64,000 nt of DNA from Acinetobacter larvae (lineage in GTDB: Bacteria; Pseudomonadota; Gammaproteobacteria; Pseudomonadales; Moraxellaceae). The stretch's first letter is position 1. Each line of letters opens with the position of its first letter. Below the pieces are notes generated by a model that saw only the letters and a program-made list of their open reading frames with translations, made no database searches and was not told where the DNA came from. Positions 8,127 through 18,385 of the stretch are shown one piece after another. The translations under genes and the position numbers were made by a program. The DNA lies in the NCBI RefSeq assembly GCF_001704115.1, contig NZ_CP016895.1:2108001-2172000 (forward strand). The letters are read 5' to 3'.

Positions 8127-9046
8127 TGATAATCTCCACCATGTGGCAGATTACCGCGAACTGCAAAAATATGAATCAATGCCGGAAGGATCGCCGCCAT
8201 CGTTTCGGATGCTCCGCGACGACTACCAGGCAACGTCAATAACAATGCCTGATCAATAAAACCAGCAACACCACGAGACAATGCTGCATAAGGTGTACGT
8301 TTTTGACCAAAAGCACGTGCAGCTTCCATCAAACCATGTAATTCTTGTTGTAATAAGGGCTGTACAGTTTCAACAGTAATATCTCGTTGCCCGATCCCAG
8401 TTCCTCCCACGGTAATAATGCATGCATAACGTGACGTTAATTGCGTGATCAGTTGTTTAAGTATTTCTGAATCATCGGCAATGATTTGATAGTGTATCGG
8501 GGAAAATCCTGTTTCTTCTAAACAAGACACTATAGATTGCCCTGCCGTATCTGTTTTTTTCCCCGCGGCAACACGGTCAGATAGCACAATCACTGCCGCA
8601 GCAATTTTTCGATGTAACTTCCTGCTAAAACTTGATTTACCACCTGTTTTTAAATCTAATTGACAGGCAGCAATACTAAGCTCATGTGCGCTGCAATGCG
8701 GTTTCAACATATCATAAATGGTCAATGCTGCAAGACTTGCTGCGGTAAGCGCTTCCATCTCTACCCCTGTTGCAGCAATGGTTTCGACTGTCGCATGTAT
8801 CACCACACGATCAGTCAATAACTCAAATGTTACTTCTGCAGCATGAATGGGCAAAGGATGACACAAAGGGATCAACTCATCGGTACGCTTCGCTGCCAAA
8901 ATACCTGCAATGCGTGCAGTTTTTAAAGCATCACCTTTTTCCGTCTTTCCTTCAGCTAATAATGCCAAACAATGTGCTGGTGCCAATACGCTTGAACTTG
9001 CCTGCGCCATTCGGTAACTTTCTGGCTTCATGGTTATATTTTTCAT
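8123..9046 (-). CDS. MoaC-MoaB fusion protein
   Basis: This is one 307-residue polypeptide with two cofactor-synthesis domains. Residues 1-145 are MoaC, which makes cyclic pyranopterin phosphate together with MoaA (LAAKRTDELIPLCHPLPIH, GVEMEALTAASLAALTIYDM and DLKTGGKS are seen). Residues about 146-307 are a MoaB/MogA domain that binds and adenylylates molybdopterin (VIVLSDRVAAGKKTDTAGQS, VGGTGIGQRDITVE and LPGSRRGASE). The join is a short basic linker (FSRKLHRKI). The fusion puts an early and a late step of the pathway in one protein. It overlaps moeA by 4 bp, and no separate moaB or moaC lies in the window. Confidence 0.93.
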   Translation of the reverse strand: MKNITMKPESYRMAQASSSVLAPAHCLALLAEGKTEKGDALKTARIAGILAAKRTDELIPLCHPLPIHAAEVTFELLTDRVVIHATVETIAATGVEMEALTAASLAALTIYDMLKPHCSAHELSIAACQLDLKTGGKSSFSRKLHRKIAAAVIVLSDRVAAGKKTDTAGQSIVSCLEETGFSPIHYQIIADDSEILKQLITQLTSRYACIITVGGTGIGQRDITVETVQPLLQQELHGLMEAARAFGQKRTPYAALSRGVAGFIDQALLLTLPGSRRGASETMAAILPALIHIFAVRGNLPHGGDYQ

Positions 9047-9143
9047 ATTTATGCTCTAAAGATATTTTTTATCTAAATCCATGCATTGCATTTTTCTAAA
9101 AACGAGTTCTAATAATCTATTCTCTACGCATCTGTTTTTCTAA

Positions 9144-9175
9144 TAGCTCGTTTTTATAATAGTTCGTTTTTATAA
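9144..9175. repeat. Two-copy 16-bp tandem repeat
   Basis: TAGCTCGTTTTTATAA is followed directly by TAGTTCGTTTTTATAA (one difference), inside the 220-bp spacer between moaA and moaCB. The flanks hold further degenerate copies of the same CGTTTTTATAA core. No gene is seen in the spacer. Confidence 0.8.
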
Positions 9176-9268
9176 TAACCTGTTTAGGGCGGTCTATTTT
9201 AAATGGTTTATTTTAAAAATCGATCTCTAAACGACTCATTTGTATATTGCTCAGCGCGAAGATAAAGA

Positions 9269-10309
9269 TTAACCGCCAATATTATGCATAGTAATTTTAC
9301 GCTGCGGCGCTGCTTGGTGAGCGATATAACCCGCTGGTTTATGCCATACGCTGCTTAAAATTGTCTGAATAAGTGCTTGCTCATCTGGTTCACGCAAAAG
9401 GTCGCTTAGAGAGCCACCCTGATTGGAAAACAAACAACTTAAAAATTCACCGTTTGCGGTAAGCCTTAAACGATTACAACTCAGACAAAATGGTTTACTG
9501 ATGGTTGAGATAATACCCAATGGATAGTGTTGATTCAGCAAATAAATGGTTGCTGGATCATGTTGGCGCTGTTGCTTTTCCACATGATAATGTTGGGAAA
9601 CTAAAGCGATAATATCATCTTCATCTACAACCTTCTCACGTTGCCAATGTTGTGGTGCATCGAGCGGCATATATTCTATAAAACGCAATGGTATTTGCTG
9701 TAAATAAGCCCAATGTACTAAGTTTAAAATCTCTTGATCATTTTCACCTTTTAGCAAAACACAATTTAGTTTTAGCGCAATATTGGCTTCTAATGCCGCG
9801 CTAATACCAGCAAGTACCGGTTGCAATGCTTTATGTGTCATATGCAAAAAATGGTCAGCATCCAAACTATCTAGGCTAATATTTAAATCATCTAAACCTG
9901 CTTGTTTCAAAGCATGTGCTAAAGGTGCTAAATAAAAAGCATTGCTGGTCATCGAAATACGCTGCAAACCCAAAGCGCGAAGTTGCTGTAAATGCTGAAT
10001 AAACTCGACAACACCTTGCCGCATTAATGGCTCACCACCAGTCAAACGAATATGCGTAATCCCCAGTTGCACCATGACGCGACAAAATTTATAAAGCTGT
10101 GCAAAGGTTAAAATCTCTTTTTTATTTAACCAAACTGGATGTTCAGGCATACAATATAGACAACGGAAATTACAACGATCCGTTAATGAAATACGCAATT
10201 TAGTTTTATGACGTTGATACTGATCAACAAGTTTTAATGGATCGTTCAAACTCAAATGCTGATCGTTCGGTATTGAACCAGTCGAATTGCTCATTTGGAT
10301 ATATGCCAT
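9269..10309 (-). CDS. moaA: GTP 3',8-cyclase MoaA
   Basis: A radical-SAM enzyme of 346 residues that starts molybdopterin synthesis by rearranging GTP. The SAM cluster motif CNFRCLYC lies near residue 47, LTGGEPL near 92, and the second iron-sulfur cluster near the C-terminus (CLSCNRLRLTANGEFLSCLF). It ends in the conserved GlyGly (HNIGG). The ATG at 10309 has a GGAGGG ribosome site nine bases upstream, which decides the start over a later Met. It is the promoter-proximal gene of the molybdenum block, about 410 bp from icd. Confidence 0.96.
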   Translation of the reverse strand: MAYIQMSNSTGSIPNDQHLSLNDPLKLVDQYQRHKTKLRISLTDRCNFRCLYCMPEHPVWLNKKEILTFAQLYKFCRVMVQLGITHIRLTGGEPLMRQGVVEFIQHLQQLRALGLQRISMTSNAFYLAPLAHALKQAGLDDLNISLDSLDADHFLHMTHKALQPVLAGISAALEANIALKLNCVLLKGENDQEILNLVHWAYLQQIPLRFIEYMPLDAPQHWQREKVVDEDDIIALVSQHYHVEKQQRQHDPATIYLLNQHYPLGIISTISKPFCLSCNRLRLTANGEFLSCLFSNQGGSLSDLLREPDEQALIQTILSSVWHKPAGYIAHQAAPQRKITMHNIGG

Positions 10310-10721
10310 TGTCTACGCCCTCCATAGAAAATGCTATTGCTCTTTTTATTTAGACATTTTTTATTTACACGTTTTTATGCAAACTCTTTTTATTTAAACT
10401 TCATACCATAAGCGATGATAAAGTGCTTTAAGAAGCCAGTTGCGACCTTCTCTTGTTCATTCGTTGGCTAATTTACTGGCTAATTTGTTAACTCATGTTC
10501 ATGCAATGATCAGCGTTCTTTTACTGTAATGCATTTTTAACCGTTCATTTTTTTAATTCAATAAAATGACAATATGCTAGATATTAGCCAATTTCAATAT
10601 ATTTTTACATAGGCTGCTGTCAAGCCTAAGTCATTTATTCAACCGCAGCTTCCTGCTTGACAGCACGCCAGAACCCATCAAAGCGATTCGATACTTTTAT
10701 ACTTTGATCAAAGTAAATCGA
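10310..10721. other. Intergenic region between icd and moaA
   Basis: There is no convincing gene. It holds degenerate CTTTTTATTTA repeats (10335-10400) just ahead of moaA. It also has an inverted repeat with 11-bp arms, TGCTGTCAAGC (10615-10625) and GCTTGACAGCA (10655-10665), and a perfect 16-bp palindrome TACTTTGATCAAAGTA (10700-10715) right behind icd. Neither structure has a clear T run, so they are weak terminator candidates. A promoter for the moa block should lie here. Confidence 0.6.
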
Positions 10722-11975
10722 CTAATCCATATTTGCAATGATGGCTTTAGCAAACTCAGAACAGCGTAATAACGTTGCACCAGGCATTAACCGCTCAAAG
10801 TCATAGGTTACGGTTTTGGCGGCAATTGCACCGGAAATTCCTGTGATAATCAAATCGGCAGCCTCAACCCACCCCATATCACGTAACATCATTTCAGCGG
10901 ATAAAATAATTGAACCTGGGTTTACTTTATCTTGACCCGCATATTTGGGCGCCGTGCCATGTGTTGCTTCATATACCGCAATAGCACCACCAATATTCGC
11001 ACCAGGTGCAATACCAATTCCACCAACCTCTGCCGCCAAAGCATCAGAGATATAATCACCATTTAAATTTAAAGTCGCAATAACAGAATAATCCGCAGGG
11101 CGCATGAGAATTTGCTGTAAGAAAGCATCTGCAATCACATCTTTAATGATGATGTCTTTCCCATTTTTAGGATTTTTGATTTTAATCCATGGTCCACCAT
11201 CAATGAATACTCCGCCGAAACGATCCATGGCTAATTCATAGCCCCATTCTTTAAAAGCCCCTTCGGTATATTTCATAATATTACCCTTGTGTACCAACGT
11301 CACAGAGGGCTTATCATTATCAATCGCGAATTGAATGGCTTTACGAACTAAACGTTGTGTGCCTTCTTTAGAAACAGGTTTAACCCCAATACCACATCCC
11401 TCAGGAAAACGGATCTTGGTCACGCCCATTTCTTCACGCAAAAAGCGAATAACTTTTTTAGCTTCTTCAGAATCTGCTTGCCATTCTATTCCAGCATAAA
11501 TATCTTCTGAGTTTTCTCGGAAAATAACCATATCGGTTAACTCTGGATGCTGTACGGGAGATGGTACACCTTCAAACCAACGTACTGGACGCACACAAAC
11601 ATATAAATCAAGTTCTTGGCGCAGCGCAACATTTAAAGAGCGAATCCCACCGCCAACGGGCGTTGTTAATGGTCCCTTAATTGAAATCACAAATTCACGC
11701 AAAGCTTCAAAAGTTTCTTCTGGCATATAGCTGCCATAAATTTTATTGGCTTTTTCGCCGCAATATACTTCCATCCATTCGATCGAACGTTTGCCTACAT
11801 AAGCCTTTTGTACTGCGGCATCGACCACAGCCTTCATTGCTGGACTAATATCGACACCAATACCATCCCCTTCAATAAATGGAATAATAGGATGATTGGG
11901 AACGTTTAATGACAAATCTGCGTTAACTGTTATTTTAGTACCATCCGCAGGCACTACGATCTTTTGATAACCCAT
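10722..11975 (-). CDS. icd: Isocitrate dehydrogenase, NADP-dependent
   Basis: The TCA-cycle enzyme turning isocitrate into 2-oxoglutarate. The ATG at 11975 (MGYQKIVVP) has GGGAGAA upstream and gives 417 residues, the size of the homodimeric E. coli-type enzyme; the extra 19 residues upstream have no support. Seen are [13 protein letters not shown], the substrate loop [51 protein letters not shown] and the cofactor region [18 protein letters not shown]. It stands alone, with a 409-bp spacer upstream. Confidence 0.95.
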   Translation of the reverse strand: MGYQKIVVPADGTKITVNADLSLNVPNHPIIPFIEGDGIGVDISPAMKAVVDAAVQKAYVGKRSIEWMEVYCGEKANKIYGSYMPEETFEALREFVISIKGPLTTPVGGGIRSLNVALRQELDLYVCVRPVRWFEGVPSPVQHPELTDMVIFRENSEDIYAGIEWQADSEEAKKVIRFLREEMGVTKIRFPEGCGIGVKPVSKEGTQRLVRKAIQFAIDNDKPSVTLVHKGNIMKYTEGAFKEWGYELAMDRFGGVFIDGGPWIKIKNPKNGKDIIIKDVIADAFLQQILMRPADYSVIATLNLNGDYISDALAAEVGGIGIAPGANIGGAIAVYEATHGTAPKYAGQDKVNPGSIILSAEMMLRDMGWVEAADLIITGISGAIAAKTVTYDFERLMPGATLLRCSEFAKAIIANMD

Positions 11976-12384
11976 GTTATATGGTTCTCCCTGTTGTAGC
12001 TGGCGAATCTTAAAATAATTGTCTAGCGACAATATTTTGCACTTTTTTGCATATTCTTTATTCTAGTCGATATATTGATCTGTTCAGATTTATATAGAAA
12101 ATAACATTATTTTCCAATTAAATAGAATATAGTAGGTCAGTCTCTAGGCTTGGCAAAATGCCACTCCACTGTAAATACTATAAGTACTGTAAATACTATA
12201 AATGCCAGTGAACATCACTTCTAAGCAAGTACGGTCGAATACACGAATTCTGGACAGGCAAAAAATAATTCGGCAATCGAGTCCATAAGAAGCCTTGCTT
12301 TATTTGGTTTTACTTGATGTTTAAAAGCAATATTATTTTATCTAACAAGACTTCTTTTTCAGGTTGAATGGCGTTGTAGCTAAC
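11976..12384. other. Intergenic region upstream of icd
   Basis: No gene was seen. It contains a two-copy 18-bp tandem repeat (ACTGTAAATACTATAAGT at 12168-12185, repeated with one change at 12186-12203). The icd ribosome site and presumably its promoter lie in the AT-rich part at 11976-12130. Confidence 0.6.
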
Positions 12385-13446
12385 TTAATTTAAACGATGT
12401 TTGCGATTCCAAGCAATGGAAGAGAGTACCGCCCATGCGATAAAAGTCACCCCAATCAAACCGGTGATCACTTCAGAAATATGCATGCCGGTTGCGCTCG
12501 CCAACATAATAAATGCCAGTGCGCCAATCGCATAATGCGCGCCATGTTCTAAAAAAATATATGCATCCAAGGTTTCTTTTTCGACCAAAAATACCGTCAT
12601 AGAACGAACAAACATGGCACCAATCGCCAAGCCCAACATAATAATGACAACATCTTGGGTAATCGCAAAAGCCCCGATCACGCCATCAAAGCTAAACGAT
12701 GCATCTAGAACTTCCAAATAAATAAAACCACCAATTCCTGCTTTGATCATATTACTTTTAACTGCTGTATTGGCTTGTCCTTCTGGCTGTTGCCCACTCT
12801 CTAAAAGATGACCCAAAACCTGTACGCCAACATAAACAACTATTCCCCAAATACCGGAAGACAAGACTGCGAGCTTAGTCTCTAATGCCACAAAATGTGT
12901 TGTTATTAATAAACTTACTAAAGCAATAAATACCGATATTGCAGGGACACTGGCGAGTTTAGATAAACGCTCTTCTAATAAACGAAACCAATGGGTATCT
13001 TTTTCATCATCTAATAAGAAATTCAAAAAGACCAATAACAAGAACATTCCCCCAAAAGCCGCAATTTCAGGATGATGATTCATCAATTTTTCTGAATACT
13101 GTTTTGGATCATTCAATGCCAATTGAGCAACTTGGATAATTCCCATATCTGCGGTAATTCCGACAATCAATAAAGGAAATAATAAACGCATACCAAAGAC
13201 AGCAATCAAAATACCAACCGTTAAAAATAAGGTTCGCCAGAATTTATTCCAATGTTTAAGCACCGATGCATTGACTACGGCATTATCAAAAGATAAAGAT
13301 ACTTCCATAATCGCTAAAATCGCAGTAATAAATAACGCTTTAAACATCATCGAAACACCAGCTTCGGGACCATGGTTAAAGCCCCAATATGCGGCGATCG
13401 CCAAACATATAATTGAAAAAATTATTGAAAAAGAAAAATGTCTCAT
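12385..13446 (-). CDS. DUF475 family integral membrane protein
   Basis: A 353-residue multi-spanning inner-membrane protein with roughly eight or nine hydrophobic segments. Two acidic intramembrane motifs, MEVSLSFDNAVVNASVL (residues about 47-63) and EVLDASFSFDGVIGAFAI (about 245-262), match DUF475 proteins, which are related to the TerC group. TerC-type proteins are tied to metal ion handling and tellurite resistance, but this family has no settled function. The gene stands alone between icd and folK. Confidence 0.85.
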   Translation of the reverse strand: MRHFSFSIIFSIICLAIAAYWGFNHGPEAGVSMMFKALFITAILAIMEVSLSFDNAVVNASVLKHWNKFWRTLFLTVGILIAVFGMRLLFPLLIVGITADMGIIQVAQLALNDPKQYSEKLMNHHPEIAAFGGMFLLLVFLNFLLDDEKDTHWFRLLEERLSKLASVPAISVFIALVSLLITTHFVALETKLAVLSSGIWGIVVYVGVQVLGHLLESGQQPEGQANTAVKSNMIKAGIGGFIYLEVLDASFSFDGVIGAFAITQDVVIIMLGLAIGAMFVRSMTVFLVEKETLDAYIFLEHGAHYAIGALAFIMLASATGMHISEVITGLIGVTFIAWAVLSSIAWNRKHRLN

Positions 13447-13705
13447 AGATTTGCTCTGAAATGATGGTCAGCACATTTCAAGACCGAGCCACAAAACAGA
13501 CTTAGCTGAACAACAGCTGCAACCCATTTATAGACTTTTAATTATTTGAAATGACTTTTAAATCGCTTCTTGCCTCATTGCAATACGCTCGCTTGCTATT
13601 TTAACCGACTATGCAGGTCAGGCGAAGGACTTTAGACATTACATCTTGCGACCCTATTTAAATAAGCTAGATCTTTAGCCGTCAAATTAACGGTATTGAG
13701 GTAAA

Positions 13706-14176
13706 TTAAGCTGGTTGTGCCACAAATGAGCTCTGCCCTAAATCTGCTAGACTAAATTGCGGATAATGATGTGCTATATGTTTTAAATCTGCATGTTGCC
13801 ATATTTCATAGAGTGGTATTTTCACATCCAATGCCAAAGGGAGTTTTTTAGGATTAAATTGCATCTGCTGCAAATCCGCTCCCCACGCGATTAAATCAAC
13901 ATCTAAACTAATGTCATGACTCGGTCTATGCCGACCACAAGATTGCTCAAGCTGTTTAAATAAATCTTGGATTTGCGCTACACTTTGATGACTAGATAAT
14001 AATGCTGCTGCATTATAATAGTCAGCACCCACACCATCGCGGCATGGGATTTCATAAATAGAAGACAATTGCATTAAACCATGTGGGCGCAACTGTTCGA
14101 TGGCATATTGAATATGTTGTTTAGGATGTAAATTACTCGCTAGCGCGAGCGCGAATATCGTTTCTGTGACGTTCAA
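13706..14176 (-). CDS. folK: 2-amino-4-hydroxy-6-hydroxymethyldihydropteridine pyrophosphokinase FolK
   Basis: A 156-residue folate-pathway kinase that pyrophosphorylates 6-hydroxymethyl-dihydropterin with ATP. The start FALALASNLHPKQHI matches the family's ALGSNL opening (with Ala for Gly), so the ATG at 14176 is right although it lies 44 bp inside folB. The ATP and magnesium motif is CGRHRPSHDISLDVDLIAW (residues about 80-98). It follows folB in the same operon, as the two enzymes act in sequence. Confidence 0.92.
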   Translation of the reverse strand: MNVTETIFALALASNLHPKQHIQYAIEQLRPHGLMQLSSIYEIPCRDGVGADYYNAAALLSSHQSVAQIQDLFKQLEQSCGRHRPSHDISLDVDLIAWGADLQQMQFNPKKLPLALDVKIPLYEIWQHADLKHIAHHYPQFSLADLGQSSFVAQPA

Positions 14177-14513
14177 GACGAATTCCTACAGAGTTAGCTT
14201 GCGGAAGAATCGCTGGCTTGCGAACGACCATAATAATCGATTCTACTGTTGAAAAGGTAGTAAATAACGCGTCAATCACCAATTTTGCTGCATGTTCTAA
14301 CATTTTAGGCTGTGCTTGTTGAATCGTTTGTGCAGTTATTTCACAGATCTCAACATAATTCAGCGTGTCTGCTAAAAGATCAGATTCAGCAACACGTGCT
14401 AGGCTAGTATTTAAAGTTAGGTCTATCGATAAAGGCTGCTCTATTTGTCGCTCCCAATCAAAACAACCAATCACGGTATTGACATTTAAACCTTCAATAA
14501 CAATTGCATCCAT
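14133..14513 (-). CDS. folB: Dihydroneopterin aldolase FolB
   Basis: A 126-residue enzyme cleaving dihydroneopterin to 6-hydroxymethyl-dihydropterin and glycolaldehyde. Family markers are GLNVNTVIGCFDWERQIEQP, NYVEICE and VRKPAILPQANSVGIRLER (Lys in the active-site loop). Its last 14 codons overlap the folK start by 44 bp. The spacer upstream (14514-14695) contains GGGTTTAG/AGTGCTTAA-type degenerate repeats but no gene. Confidence 0.92.
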   Translation of the reverse strand: MDAIVIEGLNVNTVIGCFDWERQIEQPLSIDLTLNTSLARVAESDLLADTLNYVEICEITAQTIQQAQPKMLEHAAKLVIDALFTTFSTVESIIMVVRKPAILPQANSVGIRLERHRNDIRARASE

Positions 14514-14695
14514 AGCAACTCGACCTACAATACAGAGAAATAATCAGGATAGAAAAATAATCGGCGCAGTCAGCAACGCATAATCACACATGAATTGCTG
14601 ACTAAACAAACATAATGCTGAGAACCCAGTGCTTTGGGTCTAGCGCTTTGCGGTTAGCACGAAGGGTTTAACACTGAGTGCTTAAGGTTTAGGGT

Positions 14696-15994
14696 TTAGT
14701 GCTTAAACTGTTGTGCAGGTTCAAAATTTTGCAACAATTGCAAACGTTGATCTGCATAGATATCAGTATAAGGTGCTAAAACACGCATGAAGCGATCGAA
14801 GTACAACATTTGTTTAAACAACAATGCAAAATCACGCGGGAAGCGAATACCATGTCGTTCACCAACCGCCACAATATCGAGCATAATATCATTCAAATCA
14901 TTTGGCTTACTATTCAGCAGCTGCTGTGGGTCGCCCAGTAAAACGCCATTAAATAGACGTTCCAAATCTGCTGTTAATCGTGTCACATCTACCGCACGAT
15001 CGGTCATTCCCATTTTCAACATATTTTGCGCCATCGCAGCATAATCTGTTTTCTGTAATGCATCCATAAACTGAATACATGCAGACCAAACTTCTGGATT
15101 AAGCTGCCCGACGATGCCAAAATCGATAAAGCCAATACGACCGTCATCCAACAACATTAAATTCCCCGCATGGAGATCGGCATGGAAACTTTGGCATAAC
15201 ATTAAACTACCAAACCAAGTATTCATGGCAGCGATTAAAACTTGGGACGGATCTTTTGCAACATCACGCACCACATCAAAATCAGTCAAGGGCACGCCAT
15301 ATAGACGTTGCATGGTCAAGACACGGCGCGTAGAAAATTGATGATACACCCTTGGTGCTGTGGCAACTTGGTTTTGCGTCGCATTGAGATAATCTCTAAA
15401 GTCATCAATGTTTTTGGCTTCTTCAATAAAATCGACTTCACGCACCATACGTAATTTAATTTCTTCTACGATATCGGCCAAAGAAGCAAATTTGACTTTG
15501 GGTACAGCTTTTTCTAACAATTTGGTTGCCCAATGCAAAACATTGAGATCCGTATATAAAATAGTTTCTACACCGGGTTTTTGTACTTTAATGACCACAT
15601 CTTCGCCGCTCACCAGTTTGGCAGCATGGACTTGTGCAATAGATGCCGATGCCAATGGGGTTGGTTCAATACTGGCAAAAATTTCAGTGAGATCCCGACC
15701 AGCAAATTCTTCTTGTAGTACTTGCTCAACATAACTAAAAGGTAACGAGGGGGTTTGATCTAAACAGCCTTGAAATTCTTCAACATACTCACGTGGAAAT
15801 AAGGAGGGTGTGCTGGCAATGAACTGACCTAACTTAATATAAGTTGAACCCAAAGATTCAAAAGTCTCACGCATTAATTTGGCATTACTGGGTTTCTCTG
15901 CTGCATAACGTATTCCTGCTTTGGCTGCAATGACTGCAGTTTCTCCAATACGCGCAATGGAACGCAGCCCATCTAACAACATATTTTTTTTCAT
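14696..15994 (-). CDS. ABC1/UbiB-family atypical kinase
   Basis: A 432-residue protein of the AarF/ABC1/UbiB family. The family's KxGQ signature is in TYIKLGQFIAS (residues about 50-60). Then come the Ala-rich loop LASASIAQVHAA, the Lys-bearing VVIKVQKPG, the catalytic FHADLHAGNLML and the metal-binding IGFIDFGIVG. Members support ubiquinone and other isoprenoid lipid pathways by ATPase activity. It is shorter than UbiB (about 540) and lacks an obvious C-terminal membrane hairpin, so it is probably a UbiB paralogue rather than UbiB itself. Confidence 0.85.
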   Translation of the reverse strand: MKKNMLLDGLRSIARIGETAVIAAKAGIRYAAEKPSNAKLMRETFESLGSTYIKLGQFIASTPSLFPREYVEEFQGCLDQTPSLPFSYVEQVLQEEFAGRDLTEIFASIEPTPLASASIAQVHAAKLVSGEDVVIKVQKPGVETILYTDLNVLHWATKLLEKAVPKVKFASLADIVEEIKLRMVREVDFIEEAKNIDDFRDYLNATQNQVATAPRVYHQFSTRRVLTMQRLYGVPLTDFDVVRDVAKDPSQVLIAAMNTWFGSLMLCQSFHADLHAGNLMLLDDGRIGFIDFGIVGQLNPEVWSACIQFMDALQKTDYAAMAQNMLKMGMTDRAVDVTRLTADLERLFNGVLLGDPQQLLNSKPNDLNDIMLDIVAVGERHGIRFPRDFALLFKQMLYFDRFMRVLAPYTDIYADQRLQLLQNFEPAQQFKH

Positions 15995-16128
15995 AGCATC
16001 TATATAAACATGAGTTTGCCACAGTGTAGCAAACTTTAAAAAATCACAGTAGCGTCCGATAACAATTCACATATCAACACGATCGTAGGTCGACCTTAAC
16101 AAAACAAATAGCGGTCTCTATGCAACGA

Positions 16129-16914
16129 CTACAACGACTGCTGGCACACAGGACAATCTGGATCAGCTTGAAAATCCAAAATACGTTGTTGTAAAGTGCG
16201 TCCGTCCCAAAGTAATAATTTTTGTTTTAATGGCGTCAATCCCAAGCCTAAATATAATAAGGCATGGTGTGCTTGTAAGCTCGCCATAACCGCTGGTGTC
16301 GTCGCCAACACCCCTGAATCTGCGCAACGTAGCCCTTCATCACTCAGTTGTTGTTTGGGAAATAGACATTGATAACATGCTGAATCTGGCATCACCATAA
16401 ACATCTGCCCCTGCAAAGCAATCGCCGATGCACTGATCAATGCAATGCCTTGTGCAACGCAGTGTTGGTTAACCAAGTAGCGAGTGCTAAAGTTATCACA
16501 ACCATCTAAAATCAAATCTTGCCCAGCAAAGAAATGTTCAATATTCTCTTCTTGTAATTTAACCGTATGACACTGTATTTCAATATGCGGATTAATCTGT
16601 CGCAGACGTTCTGCCAAAACTTCCGCTTTATAAAATCCGACATGTTGCGGTCCAAAAGCAATTTGTCGTTGTAAATTGCTTACTTCGATCACATCTGCAT
16701 CAAGCAAAGTTATTTTACCAACCCCAGCACGTGCTAGATACTCAGCACTGCTACAACCCAAACCACCACACCCCACGATTAAAATATTGGATAATTTTAA
16801 TTTCTCTTGTGCCTCGATATCCCAATCTGCGAGTAAAACCTGACGGCTATATAAATGTAGTTCATCATCTGTTAAAGAAAAATCTAAACTTTGCGTGTCA
16901 GTCATCACATCCAT
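16129..16914 (-). CDS. moeB: MoeB/ThiF-type adenylyltransferase
   Basis: An E1-like enzyme of 261 residues that adenylates the GlyGly end of MoaD or ThiS. Visible are YSRQVLLADWDIEAQEKL, the nucleotide loop ILIVGCGGLGCSSAEYLARAG (residues about 43-63), the Asp-Arg region LLDADVIEVSNLQRQ, LDGCDNFSTRYLVNQ and two zinc-binding CxxC pairs (CYQC and the terminal CPVC). MoaD in this window is the obvious partner, but ThiS cannot be excluded. A start at 16905 is also possible. It is unlinked to the main moa block. Confidence 0.82.
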   Translation of the reverse strand: MDVMTDTQSLDFSLTDDELHLYSRQVLLADWDIEAQEKLKLSNILIVGCGGLGCSSAEYLARAGVGKITLLDADVIEVSNLQRQIAFGPQHVGFYKAEVLAERLRQINPHIEIQCHTVKLQEENIEHFFAGQDLILDGCDNFSTRYLVNQHCVAQGIALISASAIALQGQMFMVMPDSACYQCLFPKQQLSDEGLRCADSGVLATTPAVMASLQAHHALLYLGLGLTPLKQKLLLWDGRTLQQRILDFQADPDCPVCQQSL

Positions 16915-17325
16915 TTCTCAAAACCACTCATAAGCACAAAGCTTATACGCAAATAAAACGCAACTCAAAACCCAAATTAGTTTTCTTATCCTGACTGATG
17001 CAAAATAGCCACCTTCAACCGCAGTTTCTCTGTTTGAGTAGCATGGCATGCAGCACCATTGGGTATATTGACATGCTGCTATTAAAATCCAACAAAGCCC
17101 TTCTTCTCGTTTTTAAATTGCAGATATAAGCCGATCTTATGGTCCTATATCAAATGCTTAAAATCCAGATATTGCATCTAGAGTTAAAATCAAAGCCTTA
17201 TGGGTGTTGTGAATATTCTAAAATTCTGGCATTTTCTGAGAGGTTTAAGTAAGAACAATATAGAGCATGCTATGCTCCATTTAACGACACCCCTATATTC
17301 TTAAAACTTTCAGAGCACTCTTGAA
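16915..17325. other. Divergent intergenic region
   Basis: About 410 bp between the moeB-like gene (minus) and the DUF4349 lipoprotein gene (plus). No gene was seen. Promoters for both directions should lie here, but no element stands out strongly enough to place. Confidence 0.5.
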
Positions 17326-18324
17326 ATGAATAAAAGACTTGATATAAATAAAAAACTCACACTGGTATTATTGATTGGTTTATTACTCAATGGATGTTCC
17401 AAACCGATGGAGCATGCTGAAAATGACGCGGCATCGCCACAAGCACAACAACGTACAAGCAATGAGATAAATGACACAACGCCGTCACCCGATCCTTCTG
17501 TAGACACCCAACCCGCCACAACCGATAAACCTCAACAGATTTTAGATGCCAGTATCAATCCAGCTGAGCAATATCGTCGTATGGTCCGGCAAGCCGGCAT
17601 CGATTTCACCACACAAGACTTAATCAAAACAACTTTAGCCATTGATAAATTAAGTTTAGATGCTGGAGGTTTGGTTGAACAAAAAAATATCAGTTATGCT
17701 GTGAGCGAATATAAACAGCAATATATTGGTGATGGTAAAATTAAAATATTCGAAAAAGTCGAACCTTTCGCCGATATTATTGTTCGTATCCCAAGTGAAA
17801 AAACTGCCGCATATGTCAATCAACTTTTACCGCTAATGTTTTTTCTAAACCAACAACAGTACTCAGCAAAACGTTATGAACTCACATTATTAGAGCAAAA
17901 AATACAACAAACGCAGCGTGTAGAACAAAACACCCCTAACCCACAACGCAATGAAATCGATCGATTAACCCAGTTAGAAGTAAATGATCGTGTGCGTTAC
18001 AGTACCATTCAATTGAATATCCATCAGCCTGCTACGGTGCGTGAGCGCATAGATATTGATATTGCAGCTGTGACAGCTCAACATGGTAATAGTTTTTGGC
18101 AACGTGCTTGGCAAGGTTTATATACAGGCTGGTATTTTATTTTAAATTTAGTGATCTTTCTTATTACTATTTGGCCTATTTATTTAATTGTAGTATTGCT
18201 GCTCCTTGCTTATCGTTTGATTAAGCCATACTACAATAAATTTAGCACAATAAGACAGCACTCAAACAACCAACACAATAAACCAGAAGATCCCAAAGAT
18301 AATACTAAAGATCAAAGTTTATGA
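17326..18324 (+). CDS. DUF4349 domain lipoprotein
   Basis: A 332-residue membrane-associated protein. Residues 1-23 are a lipoprotein signal with lipobox LLNGC, followed by a Ser/Pro/Gln-rich linker (to about 85). Residues about 95-245 fit a DUF4349 domain (DAGGLVEQKNISYAVSEYK, IIVRIPSEKTAAYVNQL, RYSTIQLNIHQP). A strongly hydrophobic helix (residues about 262-296) precedes a basic hydrophilic tail. It is thus anchored by lipid and by a C-terminal helix. The function is unknown. A hairpin terminator follows at 18386. Confidence 0.8.
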   Translation: MNKRLDINKKLTLVLLIGLLLNGCSKPMEHAENDAASPQAQQRTSNEINDTTPSPDPSVDTQPATTDKPQQILDASINPAEQYRRMVRQAGIDFTTQDLIKTTLAIDKLSLDAGGLVEQKNISYAVSEYKQQYIGDGKIKIFEKVEPFADIIVRIPSEKTAAYVNQLLPLMFFLNQQQYSAKRYELTLLEQKIQQTQRVEQNTPNPQRNEIDRLTQLEVNDRVRYSTIQLNIHQPATVRERIDIDIAAVTAQHGNSFWQRAWQGLYTGWYFILNLVIFLITIWPIYLIVVLLLLAYRLIKPYYNKFSTIRQHSNNQHNKPEDPKDNTKDQSL

Positions 18325-18385
18325 TCAGCATTTATCGCTTCAGTCGAATATTGAACGACTAAGCGATAAAAACTCCGTCTCTTTT

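Noticed and set aside
10615..10665. Inverted repeat behind icd as a rho-independent terminator
   Set aside because: The arms pair well, but the 29-base loop and the lack of a T run on either strand make the terminator call weak. It is mentioned only as part of the spacer.
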